Shown: positions 7,732-16,780 of the stretch, in pieces
How the letters are laid out: every line of letters starts with the position of its first letter
How positions within the stretch are numbered: position 1 is the stretch's first letter
Source: an uncultured Anaeromyxobacter sp.
Lineage (GTDB): Bacteria; Myxococcota; Myxococcia; Myxococcales; Anaeromyxobacteraceae
Direction: 5' to 3'
Assembly (NCBI GenBank): GCA_903855945.1
Contig: CAIOAK010000098.1
Coordinates: forward strand, 1 to 51,009
Length of the DNA stretch: 51,009 nucleotides
Translations under genes and position numbers: made by a program
The notes under the pieces: generated by a model
What the model was told of the DNA's origin: nothing
Database searches by the model: none
What the model saw: the letters and a program-made list of their open reading frames with translations, nothing else

Positions 7732-8892
7732 ATGACGAATCATGCGCCCGCGCCCCGGTGGCGCCAGGTAGAGATCCTGGCACTTCTGGCCCTTCTCTCC
7801 TCCCTCGCCGCCTGCGGTTCCCGCTCCGCCGCTCCGCCGCCCCCGGCACCGGTGGAGGTGGGTGTGGTGGTGGTGACTCCGACGCTGCTCACCCTCACCC
7901 GCGAGTTGCCCGGGCGAACCTCCCCGTACCGCGTGGCCGAGGTGCGCGCGCGGGTGAACGGTGTCGTGCTGAAGCGGCTCTTCGTCGAGGGCACCGACGT
8001 GAAGGAGGGGCAGAAGCTCTTCCTCATCGACCCGGCCCCCTACCAGGCCACGCTCGACGGCGCCGTGGCCGCCAGGTCCCGCGCCGAGGCCACGCTGGGC
8101 AACGCCCGGCTGCAGGCGACGCGGGCCACCGATCTCATCCGGAACGGCGTCGTCAGCCAGCAGGATCACGACAACGCCCAGGCGGCCCAGAAGACCGCCG
8201 AGGCCGATCTGGCGTCGGCGAAGGCCGCCGAGGAGACCGCCCGCATCAACCTGGGCTACACCACCGTCATCTCCCCGGTCTCGGGGCGGATCGGCCGCGC
8301 CGCGGTGACCGAGGGGGCCTACGTGCAGTCCGCGCAGGCCACGCTGCTCGCCACCGTGCAGCAGGTGGACCCCATGTACGTGGACATGACCCAGTCGGCC
8401 GACGAGGTGCTGCGCCTCCGTCGGGACTTCGAGGCCGGCCGGATCCGGGGCGCCGGGAAGGGGCACGCCCGGGTTCGACTCGTCACCGACGACGGCAAGG
8501 AGTACCCGCTCGGCGGGACCCTCCAGTTCACCGACGTGAGCGTCGACCCGGGAACGGGTTCGGTGCTCCTCCGGGCGCTCTTCCCCAACCCGACGGGGGT
8601 GCTCCTGCCGGGCCTCTTCGTCCGGGCCCGCATCGAGGAGGGTGTGAACCCGCAGGCGCTGCTCGTGCCCCAGGTCGGCGTGACGCGCGATCAGAAGGGG
8701 ACGCCATTTTCACTCGTAGTGAATTCGGAGAAGAAGGTGGAGCGGCGCTCCCTCGTCACCGACCGTACCGTGGGAACCTCCTGGCTGGTCACCGAGGGCA
8801 TCCGGCCGGGGGACCAGGTCATCGTCGAGGGGCTGCAGAAGGTCCGCCCGGGGGCGACCGTGAACCCCGTCCCGGCCTCCGGCGCGAAGTAG
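7732..8892 (+). CDS. RND efflux periplasmic adaptor (membrane fusion) lipoprotein
   Basis: A 386-residue AcrA/MexA-type adaptor. The start used is ATG 7732 (MTNHAPAPRWRQVEILALLA), leading to a lipobox LAAC with lipidated C28, so the protein is anchored to the inner membrane. The body shows the lipoyl half-motif VAEVRARVNGVVLKRLFVEG, a coiled hairpin (about 115-180, rich in A, K and E) and beta-barrel segments GRIGRAAVTEGAYVQ and LFVRARIEEG. It bridges the RND pump to an outer-membrane channel. The RND gene starts six bases after its stop. The operon has no outer-membrane factor of its own. An upstream extension of the frame overlaps the divergent kinase and was rejected. Confidence 0.92.
   Translation: MTNHAPAPRWRQVEILALLALLSSLAACGSRSAAPPPPAPVEVGVVVVTPTLLTLTRELPGRTSPYRVAEVRARVNGVVLKRLFVEGTDVKEGQKLFLIDPAPYQATLDGAVAARSRAEATLGNARLQATRATDLIRNGVVSQQDHDNAQAAQKTAEADLASAKAAEETARINLGYTTVISPVSGRIGRAAVTEGAYVQSAQATLLATVQQVDPMYVDMTQSADEVLRLRRDFEAGRIRGAGKGHARVRLVTDDGKEYPLGGTLQFTDVSVDPGTGSVLLRALFPNPTGVLLPGLFVRARIEEGVNPQALLVPQVGVTRDQKGTPFSLVVNSEKKVERRSLVTDRTVGTSWLVTEGIRPGDQVIVEGLQKVRPGATVNPVPASGAK
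8709..8723. repeat. Dispersed palindrome copy, perfect
   Basis: TTCACT-CGT-AGTGAA lies inside the RND adaptor gene. It is read as S-L-V-V-N using the codons TCA, GTA and AAT, which look rare in this GC-rich DNA. Confidence 0.65.
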
Positions 8893-8898
8893 GATCCC

Positions 8899-11800
8899 GT
8901 GGCCCGATTCTTCATCGAGCGTCCGATCTTCGCGTGGGTGGTGGGCATCCTGGTGATGCTCGCCGGCGGGCTGGCCCTGCTCCGCCTGCCCGTCTCGCAG
9001 TACCCGGCCATCGCGCCCCTCTCGGTGAGCGTCACCACCACCTTCCCGGGAGCCTCCGCCAAGACGCTCGAGGACACCGTCACCCAGGTGATCGAGCAGC
9101 GGATGAACGGCATCGACAACCTGCGCTACATGGCCTCCTCGTCCGACTCGGCCGGGAACGCCTCGGTGACGCTCACCTTCGACGCCGGCACCGATCCGGA
9201 CATCGCCCAGGTGCAGGTGCAGAACAAGCTCGCCCTCGCCGTGCCCCAGCTGCCCCAGGAGGTGCAGCGACAGGGGGTGAAGGTCGCCAAGTCGGTCCAG
9301 AACTACCTCCTCATCGTCGGCCTGGTCTCCGAGGACGGGTCGATGTCCCGCAACGACATCTCCGACTACGCCTACTCCACGCTGCAGGACCCCATCAGCC
9401 GCGTGTCCGGGGTGGGCGAGGTGAACACCTTCGGCGCGCAGTACGCGATGCGCATCTGGCTCGACCCCATCCGGCTCGCCAAGTACCGGCTCACGCCCAT
9501 CGACGTCGTCGGCGCCCTGAACGCACAGAACGTGCAGGTCTCGGCCGGCCAGCTCGGCGGCCTACCGGCCGTGGACGGGCAGAAGCTGAACGCCACCCTC
9601 ACCGCCCAGACGCGCCTCCAGAGCCCGGAGGAGTTCCGCGCCATCCTGCTGCGGGTCCAGCCCGACGGGGCGCGGGTGCTCCTCGGCGACGTGGCCCGGC
9701 TGGAGATGGGGGGCGAGTCCTCCGAGATCGAGACCCGCATCAACGGGCGCCCCTCCTCCGGCATCGGCGTCCGGCTCGCCGCCGGGGCCAATGCGCTGCG
9801 CACCGCGGCCGCGGTCCGGGCGCGCATCGACGAGCTGGCGCGCTACTTCCCGCCGGGCCTGAAGGTGGTCTACCCGCTCGACACGGTCCCCTTCATCCGC
9901 CTCTCCATCGAGGAGGTGGTGAAGACCCTCCTCGAGGCGATCCTCCTCGTCTTCCTGGTGATGTACCTCTTCCTGCAGAACTTCCGGGCCACCCTCATCC
10001 CGACCATCGCGGTCCCGGTGGTGCTGCTCGGCACCATGGGCGTGCTGGCCGCCTTCGGCTTCGGCATCAACACGCTCACGATGTTCGGCCTGGTGCTCTC
10101 CATCGGCCTGCTCGTCGACGACGCCATCGTGGTGGTGGAGAACGTCGAGCGCGTCATGGCGGAGGAGGGGCTCGGGCCGCGCTCCGCCACCCACAAGTCG
10201 ATGGTCCAGATCACCGGGGCGCTCGTCGGCATCGCGCTCGTGCTGGCCGCGGTCTTCGTGCCCATGGCCTTCTTCGGCGGGTCGGTGGGCGTCATCTACC
10301 GGCAGTTCTCGATCACCATCGTCTCCTCGATGGTGCTCTCGGTGCTGGTCGCCCTCTCCCTCACGCCGGCGCTCTGCGCCACCCTCCTGAAGCCCGTGGA
10401 GAAGGGGCACGGGCTCGCGAAGACGGGCTTCTTCGGCTGGTTCAACCGAATCTACGACCGGGGATCGGGGCGCTACCAGCGGATCGTGGCCTGGATGCTG
10501 CAGCGGCGCGTGCGCGCCATGATGGCCTACGGCGTGCTGGTGCTGCTCCTCGGGATCGGCTTCGTGAAGCTCCCCACCGGCTTCCTTCCCCAGGAGGACC
10601 AGGGGCTCATGTACGCCTCGGTGGTGCTGCCCCCCGGCAGCACGCTCGAGCAGACCCGGAAGGTGCTCGAGAAGGTCGCGAACCACCTGCTGACCGAGGA
10701 GAAGGACGCCATCGAGTCGGTGATGGAGATCGCCGGGTTCAACTACGGCGCGCGCGGCCAGAACGCCGGCGTGGCCTTCATCCGTCTGCGCCCCTGGGAC
10801 GAGCGCAAGGGGGAGCGGCTCCGCGCCGACGTGGTCGCGGCGCGCGCCCAGAAGGCCTTCGCCCCGGTGAAGGAAGCCAACGTCTTCGTCTTCACGCCCC
10901 CGGCGGTGACCGAGCTCGGCAACGCGAACGGATTCGAGTTCCAGCTGCAGGACCGCGGCGGGCTGGGGCACGACGCCCTCATGGCGGCACGCAACCAGCT
11001 CATCGACCTGGCCCGCAAGGACCCGCGCCTCGCCAAGGTGCGCCCCTCCGGCCTGGACGACACGCCCCAGTTCAACCTGGACGTGGACCAGCAGAAGGCA
11101 GTGGCGCTCGGCGTGTCGCTCGCCGACGTGAACCAGACGCTCGCCGCCACCTGGGGCGTCACCTACGTGAACGACTTCATGGACAAGGGGCGCACGAAGC
11201 GGGTCTTCCTGCAGGCCGACGCCCCCTTCCGGATGAACCCCGAGGACCTCGACCTCTGGTACGTGCGCAACCGGGCCGGGGAGATGGTGCCGCTCTCGGC
11301 CATCTCGGCGCGCCGCTGGAGCTTCGGCTCCCCCAAGCTGGAACGCTTCAACGGCATCCCGGCGGTGGCCATCCAGGGTGAGCCGTCGGCCGGGCGAAGC
11401 TCGGGCGAGGCCATGGCGGCGCTGGAGGGGATCGTGGCCCGGCTGCCGCCCGGGATCGGGTACGAGTGGTCCGGCCTCTCCTACGAGGAGAAGGTCTCGG
11501 GCGCGAACGCCGGGGCGCTCTACCTCATCTCGCTGCTCGTGGTCTTCCTCTGCCTCGCCGCGCTCTACGAGAGCTGGTCGATCCCGGTCTCGGTGATGCT
11601 GGTCGTGCCGCTCGGCGTGCTCGGCGCGGTGGGTGCGATGCTCGGCCGCGGCCTCGTGAACGACGTCTTCTTCCAGGTCGGGCTCCTCACCACGGTGGGG
11701 CTCTCCGCCAAGAACGCCTTCCTCATCGTGGAGTTCGCGAAGGAGCAGCACGACCGGGGGAAGGACGCCGTCGAGGCGGCGCTCGAGGCGGCCCGGCTGC

Positions 11801-12093
11801 GGCTCCGCCCCATCCTCATGACCTCGCTCGCCTTCATCCTGGGCGTGCTGCCGCTCGCCATCGCCCACGGCGCGGGAGCCGGGGGGCAGGTGGCCATCGG
11901 GACCGCGGTGATCGGCGGCATGCTCTCCGCCACCGCGCTCGCCCTGCTCTTCGTCCCGCTCTTCTTCGTGCTCATCGCCCGGCGGGTGCGGCCACCCGAG
12001 CCGCGGCGCGAGCCCAACGACCCGGACGCGGACGCGCAGGCGGAGGAGGCCGAGGAGCGGGCCCGGCTCGCCGGCGCGAGGGGGCCGGGGTGA
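8899..12093 (+). CDS. RND multidrug efflux pump inner-membrane subunit (AcrB/MexB family, HAE1)
   Basis: A 1064-residue pump, the usual HAE1 length. It begins [20 protein letters not shown] (GTG start 8899) and shows the 12-helix, two-large-loop plan. Typical markers are [18 protein letters not shown] in helix 4, where the paired aspartates carry protons, [17 protein letters not shown], and the C-terminal [16 protein letters not shown] with the relay lysine and [18 protein letters not shown]. It expels hydrophobic drugs, bile-salt-like compounds or solvents using the proton gradient, with the upstream adaptor. The stop codon overlaps the start of the following MFS gene (GTGA). Specificity cannot be read from the sequence. 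Confidence 0.95.
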   Translation: MARFFIERPIFAWVVGILVMLAGGLALLRLPVSQYPAIAPLSVSVTTTFPGASAKTLEDTVTQVIEQRMNGIDNLRYMASSSDSAGNASVTLTFDAGTDPDIAQVQVQNKLALAVPQLPQEVQRQGVKVAKSVQNYLLIVGLVSEDGSMSRNDISDYAYSTLQDPISRVSGVGEVNTFGAQYAMRIWLDPIRLAKYRLTPIDVVGALNAQNVQVSAGQLGGLPAVDGQKLNATLTAQTRLQSPEEFRAILLRVQPDGARVLLGDVARLEMGGESSEIETRINGRPSSGIGVRLAAGANALRTAAAVRARIDELARYFPPGLKVVYPLDTVPFIRLSIEEVVKTLLEAILLVFLVMYLFLQNFRATLIPTIAVPVVLLGTMGVLAAFGFGINTLTMFGLVLSIGLLVDDAIVVVENVERVMAEEGLGPRSATHKSMVQITGALVGIALVLAAVFVPMAFFGGSVGVIYRQFSITIVSSMVLSVLVALSLTPALCATLLKPVEKGHGLAKTGFFGWFNRIYDRGSGRYQRIVAWMLQRRVRAMMAYGVLVLLLGIGFVKLPTGFLPQEDQGLMYASVVLPPGSTLEQTRKVLEKVANHLLTEEKDAIESVMEIAGFNYGARGQNAGVAFIRLRPWDERKGERLRADVVAARAQKAFAPVKEANVFVFTPPAVTELGNANGFEFQLQDRGGLGHDALMAARNQLIDLARKDPRLAKVRPSGLDDTPQFNLDVDQQKAVALGVSLADVNQTLAATWGVTYVNDFMDKGRTKRVFLQADAPFRMNPEDLDLWYVRNRAGEMVPLSAISARRWSFGSPKLERFNGIPAVAIQGEPSAGRSSGEAMAALEGIVARLPPGIGYEWSGLSYEEKVSGANAGALYLISLLVVFLCLAALYESWSIPVSVMLVVPLGVLGAVGAMLGRGLVNDVFFQVGLLTTVGLSAKNAFLIVEFAKEQHDRGKDAVEAALEAARLRLRPILMTSLAFILGVLPLAIAHGAGAGGQVAIGTAVIGGMLSATALALLFVPLFFVLIARRVRPPEPRREPNDPDADAQAEEAEERARLAGARGPG

Positions 12094-13313
12094 ACCGGGC
12101 CTCCGGCCGCGACTGGCGCACCCCGACGATGGTGCTCGCGGCTGGCTCGATCCTCCTCGCCCTCTCCCTCGGCTTCCGTCACGCCTTCGGCCTCTTCCTC
12201 GCGCCGATGTCCCGGGACAACGGCTGGACGCGCGAGGTCTTCGCGCTCGCCATGGCCTTCCAGAACCTGGTCTGGGGGCTGGCCCAGCCCTTCGCCGGTC
12301 GCATCGCCGACCGGTACGGGGCCGGCCGGTCGATCCTCGGCGGCGCCATCCTCTACGTGGCCGGTCTGCTCCTCATGTCCGTGTCCCACACCGGGTCCAC
12401 GCTGGGCTGGGCGGGGCTGCTCATCGGCCTCGGGCTCGGAGGCACCACCATCTCGGTGGTCTTCGGCGCCATCCTGCGGGCCACGCCCCCGGCGCGGCGC
12501 AGCATGGCGATGGGGATCGCCATGTCGGTGGGCTCGCTCGGCCAGTTCGTCATGCTGCCGGCGGCGCAGATCGCCATCGGATCGGTCGGCTGGCAGACCA
12601 CGCTCCTCGGGATGGCCGCCGTCGGCGCCCTCATGATCCCGCTGGCGGGCGCGCTCTCCGAGAAGCCGGCCGGGCCCTCCGCGGAGGGCGACATGCGGCT
12701 GCGCGCCGTGCTCTCCGAGGCCTTCTCGATCCCCGGGTTCTGGCTGCTCTGCTTCGGTTTCTTCGTCTGCGGCTTCCACGTGGTCTTCATCGCCACGCAC
12801 CTGCCGTCGTTCCTCACCGATCGGGGGCTCGGCCCATCCGTTGGCGCAACCGTGCTCGCGCTCGTCGGACTCTTCAACATCTTCGGGTCCTACGTGTCGG
12901 GGCTTCTCGGGGGACGGATCTCCAAGCCGGCGATCCTGGTCTTCATCTACGGGGCCCGGGCCCTGGTGATCGCGCTCTTCCTGGCCTTCCCGGTGACCGA
13001 GACCACGGCCTACGTCTTCGGGGCCGGCATGGGACTGCTCTGGCTCTCCACGGTTCCCCCCACGAACGGCACCGTGGCCACCCTCTTCGGCGTCGAGAAC
13101 ATGGCGCTCCTCGGCGGCATCGTCTTCCTCTTCCACCAGATCGGCGCCTTCCTGGGCGGCTGGCTGGGGGGGCGGCTCTACGTCGCCACCGGGAGCTACG
13201 ACCTCGTCTGGTGGCTCTCCATCGGACTCGCCGTCATGGCCTCGCTCATCAACCTGCCCATCCGGGAGGTCCCGGTGGAGCGCATCCGCGCCAGGGCCGG
13301 GGGATTGGCGTGA
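12090..13313 (+). CDS. MFS transporter (oxalate/formate antiporter-like or MCT-like)
   Basis: A 407-residue, 12-helix major facilitator. The GTG start at 12090 overlaps the RND stop in a GTGA arrangement, so the two are probably translationally coupled. The loop 2-3 signature is [20 protein letters not shown], and the N-terminal half contains [21 protein letters not shown], a pattern of the monocarboxylate / oxalate-formate antiporter branch. These carriers usually move organic anions, so its place behind a drug pump is unexpected. It may export a metabolite or take up a compound related to the RND substrate; neither can be told from sequence. Confidence 0.88.
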   Translation: MNRASGRDWRTPTMVLAAGSILLALSLGFRHAFGLFLAPMSRDNGWTREVFALAMAFQNLVWGLAQPFAGRIADRYGAGRSILGGAILYVAGLLLMSVSHTGSTLGWAGLLIGLGLGGTTISVVFGAILRATPPARRSMAMGIAMSVGSLGQFVMLPAAQIAIGSVGWQTTLLGMAAVGALMIPLAGALSEKPAGPSAEGDMRLRAVLSEAFSIPGFWLLCFGFFVCGFHVVFIATHLPSFLTDRGLGPSVGATVLALVGLFNIFGSYVSGLLGGRISKPAILVFIYGARALVIALFLAFPVTETTAYVFGAGMGLLWLSTVPPTNGTVATLFGVENMALLGGIVFLFHQIGAFLGGWLGGRLYVATGSYDLVWWLSIGLAVMASLINLPIREVPVERIRARAGGLA

Positions 13314-13435
13314 CCCGGCGGATGGTGATCGCCTCGGCCGTGGGACTCCTCGGCCTTCTCGCGCTCTGGGCCTTCGTCTCCTACCTGCAGCCCTCCTTCA
13401 GCGGCGAGGTGGGCGATCTCCTGCTCTGCAATTGA
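13310..13435 (+). CDS. 41-residue membrane peptide coupled to the MFS gene
   Basis: GTG at 13310 overlaps the MFS stop (GTGA) and opens a 41-residue frame starting [20 protein letters not shown] and ending EVGDLLLCN. Residues 5-24 form one strong transmembrane helix and the rest is a short polar tail. The second such overlap in a row, with the same gene polarity, argues that it is a real member of the RND-MFS operon. It could be a small subunit or regulator of the MFS carrier, as AcrZ is for AcrB. An internal ATG at 13322 is an alternative start. No family match is claimed. Confidence 0.6.
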   Translation: MTRRMVIASAVGLLGLLALWAFVSYLQPSFSGEVGDLLLCN

Positions 13436-13496
13436 CGGCGCCGCCGAACGCCCCATCTGGAGTCCCCGGGGCCGGCGGGCTGCGTGGTATCGGTCG

Positions 13497-14129
13497 GTGG
13501 TGACGAGAAAACTCCGCTCGGCCGCGGCCCTCCTCCTCCTCCTCGCCTCCTGCTCCACCACCCGTCTCACCGATACCTGGCGGGACCCGGGCTACGTGTC
13601 GAAGCCCGTGAAGCGGGTCTTCGTCATCGGGGTGCTCGTCCGCGACGAGGTCTTCGACTCCTCCTTCGAGAAGGCCATGGCCCAGGCGCTCACCGCGAAG
13701 GGGTACCAGGTGGTCACGGCCTCGATGGCCTTCTCCCCCTGGGAGCTCGACTCCGACAAGATCGAGAAGTACGTGCGGGCCCACCGCATGGACCTGGTCG
13801 TCCAGATGCGGATCTCGACCCGCACCACGTCGAGCTACACGCCCCCCGCGACCGCCTACGTGGGCATGCCCACCAACGTCCCGGTCGGCTGGTACGGCGG
13901 AGGGTACGGCGGGTACTACGCGCCGGGCATGCTCGTCACCCAGCAGGGGCACGTGAGCGAGGATTCGCGCATCGCTGCCGAGATCAAGGTCTTCAGCGTC
14001 CCGGGCGAGGCCCTCGTCTGGAGCTCCAGCGCCAGCGTCGAGAACGTGGTGGGAGACAAGGACGCGGGGCGTTCGCTCTCCGCCGAGGTCGTCCACGACC
14101 TCCTCCGGGCGGGCATCCTCGTCCCGTAG
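13497..14129 (+). CDS. Lipoprotein of unknown function (DUF4136-like)
   Basis: A 210-residue lipoprotein. MVTRKLRSAAALLLLLASCS has a type II signal with lipobox LASC (C19). The mature part begins STTRLTDTWRDPGY and contains a conserved-looking alpha/beta segment (VKRVFVIGVLVRDEVFDSSF, then AMAQALTAKGYQVV), the pattern of DUF4136/GNA1162-like lipoproteins. The middle has a Gly/Tyr-rich stretch (GWYGGGYGGYYAPG). GTG at 13497 or 13500 can start it. It lies 61 bp after the small membrane peptide on the same strand, so it may belong to the same operon, and it is convergent with the next kinase. Function is unknown; an outer-membrane or periplasmic role is likely. Confidence 0.75.
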   Translation: MVTRKLRSAAALLLLLASCSTTRLTDTWRDPGYVSKPVKRVFVIGVLVRDEVFDSSFEKAMAQALTAKGYQVVTASMAFSPWELDSDKIEKYVRAHRMDLVVQMRISTRTTSSYTPPATAYVGMPTNVPVGWYGGGYGGYYAPGMLVTQQGHVSEDSRIAAEIKVFSVPGEALVWSSSASVENVVGDKDAGRSLSAEVVHDLLRAGILVP

Positions 14130-14140
14130 CGCCGGGCGCC

Positions 14141-16294
14141 CTACCCCGCCGGAAGCGACTCGCGGATCCGGGCCACCAGCGCCTCGGCCGTGAAGGGCTT
14201 CTGCAGGAAGGCCGTCCCCGCCGGGAAGGTCACCTCGTCGGCGAGATCCTCGCTGGCGTACCCGGACATGTAGACGGTGCGCAGGCCGGGCATCCGGATG
14301 GTGAGCTCCGCGGAGAGCTCCGGGCCGCTCGTGCCGAGCAGCCGGACGTCGGCGAGGAGGACGGACGGAGGCTGCGGGTGGTTCGCCACCCGCTCGACCG
14401 CCTCGTCGAGCGTCCCGGCCGCGAGCACCGTGAATCCGGCATCCCGAAGCGTCCGGGCGGCGATCCTGCGAAGTTGATCGTCGTCGTCCACCACCAGGAC
14501 GACGTGACCGGTGGGCTCGGCCGCCGCCCCGGGTGCCTCCGGGCCGATCTCCGGCTCCGCCACGTGCTCGAGGCGGGGGAAGCGGATCTCGAATCGGGTC
14601 CCCTGCAACGGCCCGGTGTCGACGTGAATGCAACCTCCGGCCGCGGTGACGATCGAGGCAGCGCTGGAGAGGCCGAGCCCCGTCCCCTTGCCCACCGGCT
14701 TGGTGGTGAAGAAGGGCTCGAAGATTCGGGAGCGGGTCTGCTCGTCCATCCCGGCTCCGGTGTCGGAGACCACGAGCAGCACGCCGCCACCGGGGGGCGG
14801 CAGGCCGACGTCCGGGGCGCGCCCGGGCGGGCCGTCGACGAGTGCCGTGGAGATCGTGAGCGTGCCTCCCCGAGGCATGGCGTCCCTCGCGTTCGCGGCC
14901 AGGTCCACCAGCATCCGCTCGATCTGGCCGGAGTCGGCCAGGATCGTGCACGGGTCGGAGGAGAGGGTGGTGCGGACCCGGATGCGCTCCCCGACGACCT
15001 GCTCCAGCGTGCGCTGGCCGTCGCGGACCAGCCCGCCCAGCTCGATCGGGCGCGGATCGAGCACGTGCCGGCGCCCGAAGGCGAGCAGTTGCCGTGTGAC
15101 CGTTCGGGCCTTCTGGGCCGCCGCGTGGAACTCCTCGATGTCGTCGTGGAGTTGCCCCTCCTGCGGTGCGGCCGCGAGCGCGAACCGGCTCGAGGAGAGC
15201 ATCACCGAGAGCAGGTTGCTGAAGTCGTGCGCGATCCCGCCGGCGAGCATCGTGAGCGCCTGCATCCGCTGCGACTGCCGGAGCTGCTCCTCGGCCCGGC
15301 GGCGGGTCGTGACGTCCTGCACGTCGGTGATGAAGTAGCGCGGGGCCCCGTCGGGGGCCCGCACGAGCGACACCGAGATCTGGGCGAGCAGCAGGCTCCC
15401 GTCCTTGCGGACGTACCGCTTCTCCAGCTCCACGGCCGAGGTCTCCCCGACGAGCGTCCTGCGGACCGCCTCGTCGCTGGCCTCGCGATCCTCCGGGTGG
15501 GTGACGTCCGCGTAGCGCAGCTCGAGCATCTCGTCGGCCGTGCGCCCGAGCATCCGGCACAGCGCCCCGTTCACCCGCACGTACCGGCCGTCCGCGGAGG
15601 TGAGCGCCTTGCCCACCAGCGAGTTCTCGAAGGCGGTCCGGAAGAGCTCCTCGCTCTCCGCCACCGCCTCCTCGGCACGCCGACGCTCCGCGCGGGCGCG
15701 AAGCGAGTCGATGCCGTAGGCGACGTCGGCGGTGAGCCGCTGGAGCAGCTCCTCCTCCTCGGCGTCGAAGGCGTCCACGCGCGAGGAATATACTGTGAGT
15801 GAACCAACCGTGCCGGACGCGAGGTTGATGGGCAGGCCGATGACCGAGGCGAATCCCCGCTCGGTGGCGGCCTCCCGCCAGGGCTCGAAGGCGGGGTCGG
15901 TATCGGTGTTGCGGACCACGAGCGGCTTCCCCGTGCGGATGGCGGCCCCGCCGGGCCCCCGGCCGTGGACGTCGTCGGCCCAGGTGAGGGGGATCGACTC
16001 CACGTACCCCTCGGAGAATCCGGCCTGCGCCACCCGGCGGACGCTGCGTGCAGGGTCGTGGACGGCGTAGCCGACCCAGGCCATGGCGTACTCCCCGACC
16101 TGGACGAGGACCCGGCAGAGCTGCTGGAGGAGCTCGTCCTCGGAGGTGGCCCGGACGAGCGCCCGGCTGCACTGGGCGAGCGCCCAGTAGGACCGGGACA
16201 TCCTTCGCTCCCGCTCCTGGTGCACCTTCAGCGACGGGACGGGATCGACGGCCGCGGGTTCGGCTGTGGGGGACTTCCTCGGGGGGTGGGCCAT
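14141..16294 (-). CDS. GAF-PAS hybrid sensor histidine kinase with C-terminal receiver
   Basis: A 717-residue soluble kinase. Order: GAF domain (about 45-200, with GKPLVVRNTDTDPAFEPWR and ASVIGLPINLASGTVGSLTV), PAS (about 212-330), HisKA with H356 in GGIAHDFSNLLSVML, HATPase (N-box LVDLAANARDAMPRGG, G1 DTGAGMDEQ, G2 GKGTGLGLSSA), and a receiver (597-715) with D649 and K699. It shares the block FEPFFTTKPVGKGTGLGL with the kinase at 5649-7604, so the two are paralogues with different sensor domains. ATG 16292-16294 (MAHPPRKS) is used; a start 37 codons upstream adds a low-complexity segment. It has no dedicated output domain. It diverges from the cytochrome cluster, which it may control. Confidence 0.9.
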   Translation of the reverse strand: MAHPPRKSPTAEPAAVDPVPSLKVHQERERRMSRSYWALAQCSRALVRATSEDELLQQLCRVLVQVGEYAMAWVGYAVHDPARSVRRVAQAGFSEGYVESIPLTWADDVHGRGPGGAAIRTGKPLVVRNTDTDPAFEPWREAATERGFASVIGLPINLASGTVGSLTVYSSRVDAFDAEEEELLQRLTADVAYGIDSLRARAERRRAEEAVAESEELFRTAFENSLVGKALTSADGRYVRVNGALCRMLGRTADEMLELRYADVTHPEDREASDEAVRRTLVGETSAVELEKRYVRKDGSLLLAQISVSLVRAPDGAPRYFITDVQDVTTRRRAEEQLRQSQRMQALTMLAGGIAHDFSNLLSVMLSSSRFALAAAPQEGQLHDDIEEFHAAAQKARTVTRQLLAFGRRHVLDPRPIELGGLVRDGQRTLEQVVGERIRVRTTLSSDPCTILADSGQIERMLVDLAANARDAMPRGGTLTISTALVDGPPGRAPDVGLPPPGGGVLLVVSDTGAGMDEQTRSRIFEPFFTTKPVGKGTGLGLSSAASIVTAAGGCIHVDTGPLQGTRFEIRFPRLEHVAEPEIGPEAPGAAAEPTGHVVLVVDDDDQLRRIAARTLRDAGFTVLAAGTLDEAVERVANHPQPPSVLLADVRLLGTSGPELSAELTIRMPGLRTVYMSGYASEDLADEVTFPAGTAFLQKPFTAEALVARIRESLPAG
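15789..15803. repeat. Dispersed palindrome copy, 10/12 match
   Basis: TATACT-GTG-AGTGAA lies in the GAF-coding part of the hybrid kinase. On the coding strand it is read S-L-T-V-Y, the same codon frame as the perfect copies. Confidence 0.35.
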
Positions 16295-16349
16295 CGACCT
16301 TCCAGTGTCCTTCAATTCCGGCGCTCCGTGCAGTCCCCTGACCCGGGGG

Positions 16350-16367
16350 TGACGCCGCGGCGCGTCA
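16350..16367. promoter_or_regulatory. Inverted repeat TGACGC-N6-GCGTCA in a divergent gap
   Basis: Perfect 6-bp arms separated by CGCGGC lie in the 192-bp gap between the GAF-PAS kinase and the cytochrome cluster. The spacing suits a dimeric regulator. GTCA half-sites also occur nearby (for example TTTGACCC around 16380). No confident promoter boxes were found. Confidence 0.35.
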
Positions 16368-16457
16368 ACGAAATGGGCGATTTGACCCACCTCCGAATGG
16401 CGCACACGCGGCAGCCTGGTGTAACTTCCGCGGTCCTTCTACCCCCTCCCCTCCCTG

Positions 16458-16480
16458 TGCCGGCTCACGGCCGGCAGGAG
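16458..16480 (+). promoter_or_regulatory. 5' leader hairpin abutting the Shine-Dalgarno
   Basis: TGCCGGC-TCACG-GCCGGCA forms a perfect 7-bp stem with a 5-base loop at 16458-16476. The Shine-Dalgarno GGAG (16477-16480) follows with no gap, and the ATG is at 16487. The stem could stabilise the mRNA 5' end or tune ribosome access to the cytochrome cluster. Confidence 0.4.
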
Positions 16481-16486
16481 ACGAAA

Positions 16487-16765
16487 ATGTACGGAACGAT
16501 CCGGCGGTACAAGCTGAACAAGCCCAAGGAGTTCAACGACCAGGTGAACAACTCCTTCATCAACGTGGTCCGCAAGGTCCCGGGCTTCATCTCGTACATC
16601 GCCATCGACGAGGGCGAAGGATGGTGGGCCTCCCTGAGCCTCTTCGAGACTCGCGAGGGGATCATCCAGTCCGATCGCGTGGCCGCCGAGTGGGTCAAGG
16701 CCAACTGCCCCGGCATGGTGCAGGGACCGGCCGAGATCACGGCCGGCCCCGTGGTCGTGAAGTAG
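16487..16765 (+). CDS. Small ABM-like (dimeric alpha/beta barrel) protein
   Basis: A 92-residue protein beginning MYGTIRRYKLNKPKEFNDQV. The pattern of an N-terminal strand, a helix with a conserved N/F region (NVVRKVPGFISYIAIDEGEG), the strand WWASLSLFETREGIIQSDRV, and a C-terminal helix plus GPAEITAGPVVV strand matches the dimeric alpha/beta barrel of antibiotic-biosynthesis-monooxygenase-like proteins. Such proteins act as cofactor-free monooxygenases, haem-degrading enzymes or simply ligand binders. No catalytic residue can be assigned. It is first of a three-gene set with the tetrahaem cytochrome, 15 bp away, so a redox or haem-related role is plausible inference. Confidence 0.75.
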   Translation: MYGTIRRYKLNKPKEFNDQVNNSFINVVRKVPGFISYIAIDEGEGWWASLSLFETREGIIQSDRVAAEWVKANCPGMVQGPAEITAGPVVVK

Positions 16766-16780
16766 GCATCGGGGTCATAC

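Noticed and set aside
9562-11868. 768-codon minus-strand frame antisense to the RND pump
   Set aside because: Low-complexity charged translation; the sense strand encodes a full HAE1 pump.
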